Positions 29,664 through 39,278 of a stretch of DNA of 39,405 nt are shown piece after piece (positions within the stretch are counted from its first letter, which is position 1; each line of letters opens with the position of its first letter). Source of the DNA: Muribaculum sp. (lineage in GTDB: Bacteria > Bacteroidota > Bacteroidia > Bacteroidales > Muribaculaceae); NCBI GenBank assembly GCA_023664085.1, contig JAMPGE010000013.1, positions 1-39,405 on the forward strand. The letters are read 5' to 3'. The position numbers and the translations under genes were made by a program. Below the pieces are notes generated by a model. The model ran no database searches, was not told the origin of the DNA, and was given only the letters and a program-made list of their open reading frames with translations.

Positions 29664-32030
29664 TTATTTGCCGGTGGTGATACGGATGTTGACGCTGCCG
29701 TCGGGGGCTACGTTGATTTCCATGGTGGTGCCTGCGGCGAGTTTGAGTTCGGCACCCTTGGCGTTGCTGCGGGCGAGCACGGGGTTCACACCGGAAGTGC
29801 CGCCGTCAACGCTTGCAATGGCGCGGTTGATGTCGACGGGATGCACGGAAGGCACGTTGACGGGAGCGGCCTCAGCCTTGGGAGCGGGCTTGGGTGCGGC
29901 TGGCTTCGGAGCGGGCTTGGGAGCCGCGGGTTTGGCTGCGGGAGCCGCACCTGCGGCGCCGAATTGGATGATGGGCTGGTCGGTGGCCATCACATCGCCT
30001 TCCTCCACGAGGATGGCGGCGATGATGCCGTCGCGGTCGCTCACGAGGTTGTTTTCCATCTTCATGGCTTCGTATACCATCAGAGTGTCGCCGGCCTTCA
30101 CAGCGTCGCCGGGTTTCACCTTGATTTCCATGATGGTGCCACCCATGGGAGCCACCATAGCGGGGCCTGCGGCCACGATGCCTTCTGCTGCGGGAGCGGC
30201 GGCGCCTTCACCTTCGAATTCGATGAGGGGCTGGTCGGTGGCCATCACGTCGCCTTCACCCACGAGGATTCTCTTCACCTTGCCGCCCTTGTCGCAGGCG
30301 AGGTCATTTTCCATCTTCATGGCTTCGTATACGAGCACCACGTCGCCGGGTTTAACCGTATCGCCGGGTTTCACGCGGAGTTCCATCACGGTGCCGCCCA
30401 TGGGAGCGCAGAACACGTCGCCGGTTACTTCGCCGGCAGCGGCCGCATTGGCCTTGGGAGCTTCGGCGGCCTGGGGTGCGTTGGCCTTGTTGGCTTCCCA
30501 TTCGGCTTTACGCTTGTTGTTGAGATATGTCTTGGCTACGGCGGGAAGGAGTTCGAGAAGCAGGAATTCCTCTTCGTTGGTGGCCAGCTTCACGCCGCCG
30601 AATTTGTCGAGCTCGGGGTTGGCGGGAGTTTTATAGGAGTTTACGTCGTAAGGTTTCTCCTCGGCGCTGCCGGTGATCTGCTCGCGGAATTTCGGATCCA
30701 CGGGCACGGGAGTGTGGCCGTATTCACCCTTTACGAGACCGATAAACTGATTGTTCTTATTGGTATAGTCGGCGTTGCCCTTGCGGCGGTCTACGGCGAG
30801 AGCCACAGCCTGCGAACCTACGATCTGGCTGGTGGGAGTCACGAGGGGCACGAGGCCGGCGTCGCGGCGCACCTTCGGGATGAGGGCCATGGCGTCTTCG
30901 AGAAGATCCTCGGCACCGAGGGAACGGAGGTTGGCCACCATGTTGGAGTACATACCGCCGGGCACTTCGGCGTTCTTAACGAGCTCGTTGGGCTTGGGCA
31001 GACCGAAGTAAGCCTCGATCTTGTGGCATGCATCGAGGAGTTCTTCCTCTTTGTTGGCCTTGGCAGCTTCTATGGCGCGGTCAAATTCGGCGTCGATCTC
31101 CTTGGGCATAGCGGCGAAAGCTTCGTCGAAGTCCTTGGGCCAGTTGTCTTTGTTGAGGTCGAAGTCGGCGAGAGCCTTGCGGGCGTTTTTGAGTTCGTGG
31201 CGAATCTTTGCCACAGCCTCCATGTCGGCTTCAACTTCCACGCCCATCTTCTGGCAGAAGATGTTGATGAGTTCGATTGAGGGAGCCGCGGAGCCGCCGC
31301 CGAACCACCAGATATTTGTATCCACGATGTCCACGCCCTGGATAATGGCCGTGAGCACGGAGGCAAGGCCATAGCCGGGAGTGCAGTGTGTGTGGAAGTC
31401 AACGGGCACTTTCAGGGCGGCCTTGAGCTTCGGCATCAAAGAGTAGATGCGGGAGGGGCTTACCAGACCGGCCATATCCTTCACGGTAACCATCTGGGCA
31501 CCGAGAGCCTCCATTTTCTTGGCGAGCTCCACGAAGTATTCGTCGGTGAAGATCTTTTCGTTTTCGGGAGTATCCTTGGGGTCTACAGTGTAGCAAACGG
31601 CAGTGTCGGAGATGCCGCCCAGATCGTTGATCATCTTGATGGATCCTTTGATATTTTCGATATCGTTGAGGGCATCGAAGATACGCATCACGTTCAGACC
31701 GTTTTCAATAGCTTTCTTATAGAAACCTTCGAGCACGCTGTCGGGATAAGGCACGTATCCGAAGAGGTTGCGGCCGCGTGAGAGGGCAGAGAGAAGGGAA
31801 ATGCCCTTCATGGCCTTGCTGCAGGAGCGGAGACGGTCCCAGGGGCTTTCGCCCAGATAACGCATCACGGAGTCGGGCACGGCGCCGCCCCATACTTCCA
31901 TTATATAGAACTTGGCATCGCGGTAGAGCGGGAGAAGTTTGTCTACGTTCTCCTGCTTCATTCTTGTAGCGAAGAGCGACTGCTGGCCGTCGCGCATGGT
32001 CAGGTCGCGGATCTTGAGTTTCTTAGTCAT
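29664..32030 (-). CDS. Biotin-dependent carboxyltransferase (oxaloacetate decarboxylase alpha/pyruvate carboxylase B type) with two biotinyl domains
   Basis: This 788-residue protein starts with a carboxyltransferase TIM barrel (residues about 5-280) bearing the signature L-T-M-R-D-G-Q-Q-S near the start, K-D-M-A-G and the metal-binding H-T-H-C in D-F-H-T-H-C-T-P-G. A conserved helical domain follows to about 500. Two biotinyl domains come in tandem, with biotin lysines K572 and K657, both in E-A-M-K-M-E-N. Then an Ala/Pro/Lys-rich linker leads to a C-terminal beta-rich tail of about 60 residues. It transfers CO2 between biotin and pyruvate/oxaloacetate. The usual single terminal biotin domain is duplicated here. 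The ATG at 32030 is used; the longer frame begins with TTG. OadB/OadG-like membrane partners are not in the window. Confidence 0.88.
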   Translation of the reverse strand: MTKKLKIRDLTMRDGQQSLFATRMKQENVDKLLPLYRDAKFYIMEVWGGAVPDSVMRYLGESPWDRLRSCSKAMKGISLLSALSRGRNLFGYVPYPDSVLEGFYKKAIENGLNVMRIFDALNDIENIKGSIKMINDLGGISDTAVCYTVDPKDTPENEKIFTDEYFVELAKKMEALGAQMVTVKDMAGLVSPSRIYSLMPKLKAALKVPVDFHTHCTPGYGLASVLTAIIQGVDIVDTNIWWFGGGSAAPSIELINIFCQKMGVEVEADMEAVAKIRHELKNARKALADFDLNKDNWPKDFDEAFAAMPKEIDAEFDRAIEAAKANKEEELLDACHKIEAYFGLPKPNELVKNAEVPGGMYSNMVANLRSLGAEDLLEDAMALIPKVRRDAGLVPLVTPTSQIVGSQAVALAVDRRKGNADYTNKNNQFIGLVKGEYGHTPVPVDPKFREQITGSAEEKPYDVNSYKTPANPELDKFGGVKLATNEEEFLLLELLPAVAKTYLNNKRKAEWEANKANAPQAAEAPKANAAAAGEVTGDVFCAPMGGTVMELRVKPGDTVKPGDVVLVYEAMKMENDLACDKGGKVKRILVGEGDVMATDQPLIEFEGEGAAAPAAEGIVAAGPAMVAPMGGTIMEIKVKPGDAVKAGDTLMVYEAMKMENNLVSDRDGIIAAILVEEGDVMATDQPIIQFGAAGAAPAAKPAAPKPAPKPAAPKPAPKAEAAPVNVPSVHPVDINRAIASVDGGTSGVNPVLARSNAKGAELKLAAGTTMEINVAPDGSVNIRITTGK

Positions 32031-32063
32031 TGTGTTTTTAGACGGTATAGAAAAATTTTTTGC

Positions 32064-32071
32064 CAAACTTA
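32064..32071 (-). promoter_or_regulatory. -7 box of the carboxyltransferase gene
   Basis: The minus strand reads TAAGTTTG, matching TAnnTTTG, 33 bases before the ATG at 32030. The candidate -33 TTTG (32099-32096) has a 24-bp spacer, longer than usual. I see no gene in 32072-32183 and no clear terminator for the upstream operon. Confidence 0.55.
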
Positions 32072-32183
32072 ATTAAATTTTGCGAAATATTAAAACAAAA
32101 ATGAAAAAAACGGAATTTTTTCTTTAATTTAGAGTCCTTCTCTTAAAAAATTTGATTTTGCGGGTCTGACTCTTATTGTTTTA

Positions 32184-33641
32184 TTAGCGACTCAGAAGGA
32201 TCACGGTGGCCGTGGAATTGTCCATCCCGGTGGCGGTGCGTCCCACCGGAGCTCCGGATGTAAACGTCGGATCGCAAACGGTAAACCGTCTGCCGTTTAA
32301 CATGATATAATCGCCTTCCTCCTGTGTGCCGAAGGCTACGCCGGAGGCGAGATGGCCGGGATAATATACGAGAATGGCATCGAGCCCCACAAGATCTCTC
32401 ACCAGCCGGGAGAAAAGAATGGCGCGGTCTTCGCAATCGGCATAAGGATAATAGATCGTTTCGTCCGGAAAGAATGCCCGGTCACCGCCCCACACCTTGT
32501 CGTCGTATTCGTATACAAAGCCCGTCTGCACCCAGTTGAGTATACGCTGCACCTGCTCACGCTGGCCAAGTCCCCGTATGTTTGCCCTGAGCGCGGGATA
32601 CAGCTGGTCGGTGACCTGCCTGCTCATGGGCGTGTTGGCATAGATCGCCCAACGGGTCATCATCTCATTGCCAAGCTGGGAGTTGGGATAAGTGTTGAAG
32701 AAATCAATCAGGTTTTCGTCCACGCTGATATCGTAGGCCATATCGGGATATTTGCGCGATTTGCGCGAGCGTGGTTCCGACATCCTGGGAGCTGTGAGAG
32801 GCAGCGATGTAAGCACGAGCGACATCGATTTCTCCCGGGGGAAGGAAGCCTGCGAAATCCTGAGTGACGAAGGCTTGCAGTCGAACGGAAAATATTTCTC
32901 ACCGCCGAGTGTGTAGTAAGAGCCGTAGATCACGTGATCCGAGGCAAACATCATCACCAGGCGGGTATCGTTTTCGCGTGCCAGACGCATGGTGTAGCCC
33001 GACTGGCTGTAGAGCCACGCTGTGAGCAGAGTGGATTCATTACATTTCGAGCCGAAATACGCCCGGGCCGCCGTATCGAGCATCTTGAGGTAGGCCCAGT
33101 CCGGCAGATTGTATTTGCGGCGAAGCTCCAGACAGTCGGCGAGGGTGGCGTCGAAGGATCCGTCGGAAATGGATGTCCAGCAAAGGGCGGTTGCCGATTC
33201 GGAGACGTCACTGAGCCGGAAAGGAGCGGCGTCCGGGATTCTCACTCTGGAGCTGTTGCCGAGATAAGAAAACTCCAGCCACTTGTCGGAAGGATCGGGC
33301 TTCACCACCACCGGCTCCACGGGCTGCGGCTGCGGCACGGGGGGAGCGGGTCTCACCACATTGTCGTATTTTATGGAATGATCCCTGCCGTCGTGTTCGT
33401 ATTCTTCTATGGGCCTGGGCGGTCTGGTCCTGTCCACGGGCTTTTGAATCAGAAGGGGCTCAACGGGAGTCCAGGGTGCGGAAAGGAATTCCGCGTATTC
33501 CCGGTTGGCTTGCTCACGAAAATTATTGTATTCCTCACGGGCGTTTTTCAGGAAGTCATTATAGTCATCGTAGAAGGAATCCTGAGCCGTGAGGGCGTTC
33601 ACCGCAAGTGTGAGCAACAGGGCTGCATACAGACGTTTCAT
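32184..33641 (-). CDS. Transglutaminase-like (papain-fold) exported protein
   Basis: This 485-residue protein has a signal peptide (cleavage near L-T-A-Q, residue 19), then a charged, Tyr-rich helical segment and a Pro-rich linker (about 75-115, including P-P-V-P-Q-P-Q-P-V). Its C-terminal domain carries a transglutaminase-like triad: C403 in Y-A-D-C-E-D-R-A, H430 in P-G-H-L-A-S-G and D457 in V-C-D-P-T. Such domains cross-link or cleave isopeptide/peptide bonds; many bacterial ones are proteases. It is the last gene of a four-gene operon, 7 bases after the previous stop. Substrate unknown; the paralogous barrels upstream are candidate targets or partners. Confidence 0.8.
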   Translation of the reverse strand: MKRLYAALLLTLAVNALTAQDSFYDDYNDFLKNAREEYNNFREQANREYAEFLSAPWTPVEPLLIQKPVDRTRPPRPIEEYEHDGRDHSIKYDNVVRPAPPVPQPQPVEPVVVKPDPSDKWLEFSYLGNSSRVRIPDAAPFRLSDVSESATALCWTSISDGSFDATLADCLELRRKYNLPDWAYLKMLDTAARAYFGSKCNESTLLTAWLYSQSGYTMRLARENDTRLVMMFASDHVIYGSYYTLGGEKYFPFDCKPSSLRISQASFPREKSMSLVLTSLPLTAPRMSEPRSRKSRKYPDMAYDISVDENLIDFFNTYPNSQLGNEMMTRWAIYANTPMSRQVTDQLYPALRANIRGLGQREQVQRILNWVQTGFVYEYDDKVWGGDRAFFPDETIYYPYADCEDRAILFSRLVRDLVGLDAILVYYPGHLASGVAFGTQEEGDYIMLNGRRFTVCDPTFTSGAPVGRTATGMDNSTATVILLSR

Positions 33642-33648
33642 AACCGTA

Positions 33649-35448
33649 TCAGAATGCTATGCTGAAAGCCAGGATCCTCTTATTCATCACCGTGCGGCAA
33701 TCGCTGCCGAAATCGGTGTGCATCTTGTTGTTGGTCATACCCTGGCTGAGGGTGCCTGAAATCATCAGCCATTTCCAGCGGATATACAGGCCGAAGTCCC
33801 AGGTGACGTTGAATCTGCTCGGAGCCCAGGATTCATCCCAGAAGTCTGTCCAGTCCTCCACGTTGTCGTAGTCGTTTTCGGTGGGTAGGAATTTGTCGTA
33901 GTAACTGCCTACGGCCGCATAGTTGAGGGTGGGACCGGTATGGAAACCGATGGCCAGACTTCTGCCCAGCGGGAACTGGTAGAGAGCATGGAGCGGAATG
34001 CTGAGGTCCATTTCGAAATACTTGTCGTAGTAGCCTATGCCCTCGTCATTGCCGGAGAAATAGAATTCCATAAAGAAACCGGTGTAGAAACCGAGACCGA
34101 TTTTGAGAGTGGGCTGGGCATGGAATCCGGTGCGGAATCCGTGGAGCCAATGGTCGTAGCCGTCGTCCCATACGCCGTTTTCCTTGATGGTGGTCTTCAC
34201 GCTGCTGTCTTCATAAAGGTTGCCGCTGGTAGAGTATTGCTTGGCCACGTAGGAGAATTCCCAGCCGAAAGCGGCCGGATCATAGTCGCGCTGCCAGGGC
34301 CATATCATTTTGCGGTCGCCGCTGATCTTGATCTCCTGGCGGGTCTGCATGTCGGGACGGATGCTGATATCCTTCGAGGCACGATGGCCGTCGTAGTATA
34401 CGTTGAAGCGGTAAGGCTTGCCGCCCAATGCCGGAAGAGTAAAGGAATGGCTCATGGCCGATGCGGAACTGTAGCGGTCAGACGGAATACCGTCCACATA
34501 GATGGAGGTGGACACGGGCTTGCCGTTATACAGACCGATCACCTCGAAAGTCTTGGTCTCCGTAGGAGAGAGATAGATGATGCTTTCTGAATCGGCGCTG
34601 ATGTCCACGGTCTTTTCATCCTTGCGGTTTTCGTTTACCTTGGCCGTAAGGGTGTGGGAACCATAGGGGAGTCTGGCGGAAATCTTAGTGCCTTCCCCCT
34701 GATACGCACCGTCAACGAAAATCTGGGCCTTGTCGGTGCTCTCGATTGTCACGTCCTTGAAATTGCGGAAGTCGAAATCCTCGGCGCCAAACACGGTTTT
34801 TGTAGGAGTGACAAGTATCTTCTCGTCTCTGTTGCGGCCACCCACGGCAAAGCGGAGATTGTAGTTGCCGGGCATCACCTGATCGAACGTGGCGGGAGTC
34901 ATCTTTGTGCGTTCTTCGCCGCTTTCGGGATTGATCAGAGTTACCTTTACGGATTTGTCGTAGTCCGTGGCGGGCTTGATCTGGATATTCACCAGCCTGT
35001 CGAGGATCACGGGTACGGTCCACACATCGTGCTGGTTCATATTTTCACGCAGGAAGACTCTTGCGGTGCCGAAACTTGGATGCGAAAGGGTGACGGATTT
35101 GGTGGAGAGAGGCATGAAAATCCATGTCTGCACATCTCCCTGGGCATTAGACTGCACTTTGTAGGGGGAGCCGGAGTCGAGGGAGACCTTGACGTTTTTC
35201 ACACCTTCGGGAGGCAGCCCGATCCATTTTATGATCAGCATGGCCTGCTTATAGTCGGTGCCGGAGGGCGACACGGGCCAGTCCTGATGATAGGCCAGGT
35301 TATTGTTGCCCTGAGTCATCAGTTTATTCGCATCGATATTTTTTACGATTTGCGATTCGAGCTTGAGCTGATCCTGAAGCACTTTGATGTCGGCCGAGGC
35401 GCCGAAGAGGGTGAAAGCGAATATTATGAGTGCAAGTAATTTCTTCAT
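33649..35448 (-). CDS. Outer-membrane barrel with PEGA-like N-terminal domains (paralogue B)
   Basis: This 599-residue protein has a signal peptide (M-K-K-L-L-A-L-I-I-F-A-F-T-L-F-G-A-S-A). Residues about 20-350 contain repeated beta-sandwich segments, one near residue 230 typical of PEGA domains (A-Q-I-F-V-D-G-A-Y-Q-G-E-G, then L-P-Y-G-S-H-T-L-T-A). After the motif I-W-P-W-Q-R-D-Y (about 385) comes a C-terminal beta-barrel of about 200 residues ending in a final strand I-L-A-F-S-I-A-F. The same motif and plan occur in the neighbour at 35455-37266, so the two are diverged tandem duplicates. Spacing is 6 and 7 bases to the genes around it. Function unknown. Confidence 0.72.
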   Translation of the reverse strand: MKKLLALIIFAFTLFGASADIKVLQDQLKLESQIVKNIDANKLMTQGNNNLAYHQDWPVSPSGTDYKQAMLIIKWIGLPPEGVKNVKVSLDSGSPYKVQSNAQGDVQTWIFMPLSTKSVTLSHPSFGTARVFLRENMNQHDVWTVPVILDRLVNIQIKPATDYDKSVKVTLINPESGEERTKMTPATFDQVMPGNYNLRFAVGGRNRDEKILVTPTKTVFGAEDFDFRNFKDVTIESTDKAQIFVDGAYQGEGTKISARLPYGSHTLTAKVNENRKDEKTVDISADSESIIYLSPTETKTFEVIGLYNGKPVSTSIYVDGIPSDRYSSASAMSHSFTLPALGGKPYRFNVYYDGHRASKDISIRPDMQTRQEIKISGDRKMIWPWQRDYDPAAFGWEFSYVAKQYSTSGNLYEDSSVKTTIKENGVWDDGYDHWLHGFRTGFHAQPTLKIGLGFYTGFFMEFYFSGNDEGIGYYDKYFEMDLSIPLHALYQFPLGRSLAIGFHTGPTLNYAAVGSYYDKFLPTENDYDNVEDWTDFWDESWAPSRFNVTWDFGLYIRWKWLMISGTLSQGMTNNKMHTDFGSDCRTVMNKRILAFSIAF

Positions 35449-35454
35449 AATGTG

Positions 35455-37266
35455 TCAGAAAACGTAGGTAAGTGAGAAGGAATTTTTGATGGAGACAGTG
35501 GTGAATTCAAACTGGTCGAGCTCAAACTTATGGCTGGTGATTGGGCGCGAGATCTGGGCGCCGAGCATAACGGGGCCGAGTCTCAATTGGGCACCCACCT
35601 GCCAATAGAGGGAGAAAACGCCGGGGTATTGCGGCAGAAGATCATCCGCATCCTTGAGCACGTTGTAGCTGTCTTCAAACCGAATGCCGTTGTATTCCTC
35701 CACATATCCCGAGTAGGATTGTGCGAGGGTATAGTCCATTTCGATACCGCCGTGGAATGCCAGGGCCACTTTTGATGCGAAGGGAAAATTGTAAAATACC
35801 TGTACGGGCATCGTAAGGTGGTGTTCCTGATACTTGTTGAAGTCGGCGCTCAGTCCGTCGTCGCCAATATCAAACCTGTCGGTGGACGAGCGGTAATATT
35901 CCCAGAAGAGTCCGGTGAGCAGACCCAGACCGAACTTGAAAGTGGGCTGATACTGCACGCCAACCTTCAGGCCGTGCAGGTAATCGCCGTTGCCGCCCTC
36001 GGTTTCGTCCCAGTTTACGAGCGAACCGCTGTAGAGTTTATCGCCGTTGAATTTGATTTCGTATTTTTTTTGCACGTAGGCCGCCGTAAGCCCTACGGGA
36101 GGGGCGGAGTATTCGCGGTCCCAGGGCCAGACGATCTTGCGTCTCTTCTTGATATCGATCACCTGCGAATAGGCGATGTCCGGTGTCACCTTGATGGTGC
36201 GTTTGCCCTCGTTGCCCTGATAAGTGGCTCTGAACTTGTATTTTGTGCCAACAGGAAGGTCAAATTCATAGCTTCTCTGTTCGCCTTTGGCATGCTCGCG
36301 GCTGATCTTGTAGGCCTCTTCCTTGCCGGCGTAGAGCATCATGGGCACACTGGTGTAGCCGCTGAAATTGGCGGTGACGATGAATTTGCGGCGTTCGCTG
36401 GGCTTGAGTTTCACGGTCTGCTGCTCGGCGCCCTGCTTGAGATTGACGGTAGTGATGTCGAATTCCCGTTCGTTGTTATTGTTGACCACGCGGATGGTGT
36501 GGTTTCCGGCGGGAAGCATGGCCGTATAAGGGGCCTGCGACGCCACCTTTTGATCATCCACATACACCGCTACGTTGTGCTGCGAGCTTTCTATTTTCAC
36601 GGGCATGCGTTTGCGCATGTCGAGTTCGGGGTTTGTCACCTCGTTGAATTTTTCTGTCTGGGCCGTCACGTTGATGATATGCGTCTCGTGTCGGCCGTCG
36701 GGCATTTCAAACATCACGGAGTGTTTGCCGAGAGTCACGTTGTTGAAGCGCGCCGGCGTCTCCTTTGACGTGCTGCGGTCGAGATAGACTTTCACGGTCT
36801 CAAAATCGGTGAGAGGCTCGATGTCGATGTTCATGCGTTTGTCCACCTGAAGAGTCGTGCTGTAGATCTGCTTATTGCTGAGGCGGGGCAGATTGAGGCG
36901 GGCGGAGCCGAAGGTGGGGTTGTTGAATGTGAGCGACTGGTCGTCGAGCGATACGAAAAGAAAGGTAAGAGGCTGGCCGTTGGCGTCCTTGAGTTCCTGA
37001 CGTTTGTTGGGATTGTTGAGGTCGGGAAGGATCTTCGTTTTGGGTATTTCTTCCTCGGGCAGACCGTCGTAGTCGATCACTATGAGAGCCTGCCTGGGGT
37101 TGCGGTTGCCGTCGGCGTCGAGAGCGGGCCATTCGGGAGTGATACCGGACGTGGCGCCGGCATTCACCGATATTTTATTATCCACGATCTTCAGGTCCTG
37201 AGCCATGGCCACCGCCGGGGAAGCAGCCAGCAAAAGAAGAGATATTTTTGTTGCAAGTAAGTTCAT
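35455..37266 (-). CDS. Outer-membrane barrel with PEGA-like N-terminal domains (paralogue A)
   Basis: This 603-residue protein has a signal peptide (cleavage near V-A-M-A, residue 22). The N-terminal two thirds are beta-sandwich repeats, with a PEGA-like unit around V-A-V-Y-V-D-D-Q-K-V and L-P-A-G-N-H-T-I-R-V. The linker motif I-V-W-P-W-D-R-E-Y (about 382) matches that of paralogue B, and a C-terminal barrel ends N-S-F-S-L-T-Y-V-F. It starts 2 bases after the upstream stop, a tight operon. PEGA domains occur in surface-layer and envelope proteins. The combination with a barrel suggests periplasmic or surface anchoring, but no activity can be assigned. Confidence 0.72.
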   Translation of the reverse strand: MNLLATKISLLLLAASPAVAMAQDLKIVDNKISVNAGATSGITPEWPALDADGNRNPRQALIVIDYDGLPEEEIPKTKILPDLNNPNKRQELKDANGQPLTFLFVSLDDQSLTFNNPTFGSARLNLPRLSNKQIYSTTLQVDKRMNIDIEPLTDFETVKVYLDRSTSKETPARFNNVTLGKHSVMFEMPDGRHETHIINVTAQTEKFNEVTNPELDMRKRMPVKIESSQHNVAVYVDDQKVASQAPYTAMLPAGNHTIRVVNNNNEREFDITTVNLKQGAEQQTVKLKPSERRKFIVTANFSGYTSVPMMLYAGKEEAYKISREHAKGEQRSYEFDLPVGTKYKFRATYQGNEGKRTIKVTPDIAYSQVIDIKKRRKIVWPWDREYSAPPVGLTAAYVQKKYEIKFNGDKLYSGSLVNWDETEGGNGDYLHGLKVGVQYQPTFKFGLGLLTGLFWEYYRSSTDRFDIGDDGLSADFNKYQEHHLTMPVQVFYNFPFASKVALAFHGGIEMDYTLAQSYSGYVEEYNGIRFEDSYNVLKDADDLLPQYPGVFSLYWQVGAQLRLGPVMLGAQISRPITSHKFELDQFEFTTVSIKNSFSLTYVF

Positions 37267-37268
37267 AT

Positions 37269-39203
37269 TTATATTTCAGGGTGAGAATTTTCGAGAGGAA
37301 AAAGGCTTTTCATTTTGGTGAGATTCAACCTGTTGGGAGTCCATGTGCGGGTATATATCTGCGATCCGGTGGTCTTCATGCCCACTTGCAGGGTGAGATA
37401 ACCCTTGTCGTTGGCCTTAGATGAATTCATATCCTGCTTAAGCTGAATCCAGAAGGCCTCGCTCAGGGAGGGCGGCGTCACCGCGCGGGTGAGTACGGCA
37501 TCGTGATACTTTACGTAGAGATAGCTGTTTTTGGCGAATTTCAATTTGAGTCTTTCCATAAAATCGTCTTTGGTGAAATGCTCATAGAGCACACCGTTCA
37601 CGAAGATCGGCCCATTGTTGGAAACCAGCCGCTGCATAAAGTCCTTGTCCTTCTTTTTATTTTTGGGCACGGTGCCCGTGATTATTATGGCGTCGCCGTT
37701 GAACACACGGTCAAGATAATCAAGATCCTTGGTGGTGTAGGCCGTCTGATAATCCTCCATAAACTTTACGATGGCGTAGCGGCTGTCCATCATCCAGTCG
37801 GCGCTTCGGAAGATATCGTTTTCGGCATTTTCGGTCAGGGCGTAGGCAATACTCGACACCAGACGCGTCTGGGGATCAAACCTCATCACAATGCTTTCGT
37901 TGCGGCTATGCTTGCCGTTCTTGACGGAAACGGGTATGGATGTGCACCTCACATAGTGTGTGGACTTCTCGAATTTATAATCGGGCTTCATGCTCACGCT
38001 GATTTCTCCCGTATTGGTCATCATCTGAAACTTCGCGAGTGCTTCGGGCATGAAGTGGTGATACACCGACTTGTAGTCGCGGCTTCTGAGAGCCTCCTCA
38101 ATCTCCGCAGCAACTTTAAGCAAGTCGGCACCTTCGGTCGCTGCGTTCAGAAAAACCCGGTCCACTTCCTTGTAGCGTTCCTCCACTCTGGCCGGAATGC
38201 CCTGACTGCGTTCGGCGATTTCGAAATTCGACACGCCCCAGTCGCCGTTGGCTTCGGCCTTGATGCGACTTTGCTCCTGATTCACGGTCACCGGGATTAT
38301 CTTCTTGTTGAACTTGTCGTAGGATGTGACGGGGGCCATACGGTAAGCGCGCGCAAGGTCGTCCTCAAGTTCGGAGGGATCGTCGTAAAGATACCTGATG
38401 TTGAAGTTTACGTTGGTCTGACCTTCGAGTCTGGGATATTTCAGGGCCGCGCGGCCGTTTTTCACCATCACCCCGCGGTTCACTTCGTTGTTGAAAAACG
38501 TAATGTCGAGATGCGATACGGGGCGGTCGGCGTAGGTGACGCGCAGATTTACCGTATAATGGTCGTAATCATTTGCATCATACTCCACATTTTCTCCTTC
38601 GAGCACCACTTCCACACTTTCGAGGATGGACTTGATCTTGTCGTCGAGCCAGGATTGGACCATGCGGTTGTCGGTCAATTGATGCCTTTGGTTGAAACCA
38701 TACAATTTGCTCAACTGGAGGGCCCAATTGAAATTGCGAAGGGCATCGGCGATATTTATCTTCCCTTCCTGATAGATACCTTCTTCTATAAGATTCTCAA
38801 TGCGTTCTATGGCTTTTTGCCGGGCATCCTCCACCTGCCTCAGATAGTCGGCCTTGGAAAGATACACGAATGTGGTGAAGGAAGTCTCGCCTTTGTTCTC
38901 ATTGGAGAATTCGATCTTGTTCACATTGTTGAAGGCGGCGGCGGATTTGATTATAGTCTCGCAGTCATATCTGTCGTTGGAATCTACGATGACCACATCC
39001 ACCGTAGACTTTACCTGCCGGGCCATATCCTGCTGGGCGGCCGAAAAAGCGTCGGAATTGCTCACAAGGCTGGTGCTCTCTCCGTAGAAGTATTTAGTGT
39101 CTTGAGATTTGATTTCCTGAATACGCTCCACCTGCTCCGGGGTCTGAGCCCATATGCCGAACCACACCGCCACCATTGATAGCGTTGTCAATACTCTTTT
39201 CAT
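37269..39203 (-). CDS. Exported protein with LPP20-like N-terminal part and NTF2-like C-terminal part
   Basis: This 644-residue protein has a signal peptide ending near I-W-A-Q. Residues about 25-120 (Y-F-Y-G-E-S then D-A-F-S-A-A-Q-Q-D-M-A-R-Q-V) resemble the LPP20 lipoprotein family, though no lipobox Cys is present. A helical middle follows, with A-L-R-N-F-N-W-A-L-Q-L-S-K-L-Y-G typical of Bacteroidetes LPP20-like proteins. The region about 440-640 looks like an NTF2/SnoaL-like cone (W-M-M-D-S-R-Y-A-I-V-K-F-M-E-D-Y-Q-T-A-Y). Domain calls are tentative. It is the first gene of the four-gene operon. The ATG at 39203 is used; two residues upstream is only a TTG. No -7 box is seen before it. Confidence 0.65.
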   Translation of the reverse strand: MKRVLTTLSMVAVWFGIWAQTPEQVERIQEIKSQDTKYFYGESTSLVSNSDAFSAAQQDMARQVKSTVDVVIVDSNDRYDCETIIKSAAAFNNVNKIEFSNENKGETSFTTFVYLSKADYLRQVEDARQKAIERIENLIEEGIYQEGKINIADALRNFNWALQLSKLYGFNQRHQLTDNRMVQSWLDDKIKSILESVEVVLEGENVEYDANDYDHYTVNLRVTYADRPVSHLDITFFNNEVNRGVMVKNGRAALKYPRLEGQTNVNFNIRYLYDDPSELEDDLARAYRMAPVTSYDKFNKKIIPVTVNQEQSRIKAEANGDWGVSNFEIAERSQGIPARVEERYKEVDRVFLNAATEGADLLKVAAEIEEALRSRDYKSVYHHFMPEALAKFQMMTNTGEISVSMKPDYKFEKSTHYVRCTSIPVSVKNGKHSRNESIVMRFDPQTRLVSSIAYALTENAENDIFRSADWMMDSRYAIVKFMEDYQTAYTTKDLDYLDRVFNGDAIIITGTVPKNKKKDKDFMQRLVSNNGPIFVNGVLYEHFTKDDFMERLKLKFAKNSYLYVKYHDAVLTRAVTPPSLSEAFWIQLKQDMNSSKANDKGYLTLQVGMKTTGSQIYTRTWTPNRLNLTKMKSLFPLENSHPEI

Positions 39204-39278
39204 TTCCAAGAAGTTGGTTAGATGTGATTATTGATTATGGAGGAGTGCATCCCCACGGTCCGACGAATAATACTCTGG

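Noticed and set aside
29619..31280. Long plus-strand ORF of 553 codons, Gly/His-rich
   Set aside because: It is the antisense shadow of the carboxyltransferase gene, whose biotin motifs and codon pattern are unmistakable.
37503..39179. Long plus-strand ORF of 558 codons
   Set aside because: Antisense shadow of the LPP20-like gene; His/Val/Gly-rich composition typical of reverse frames here.
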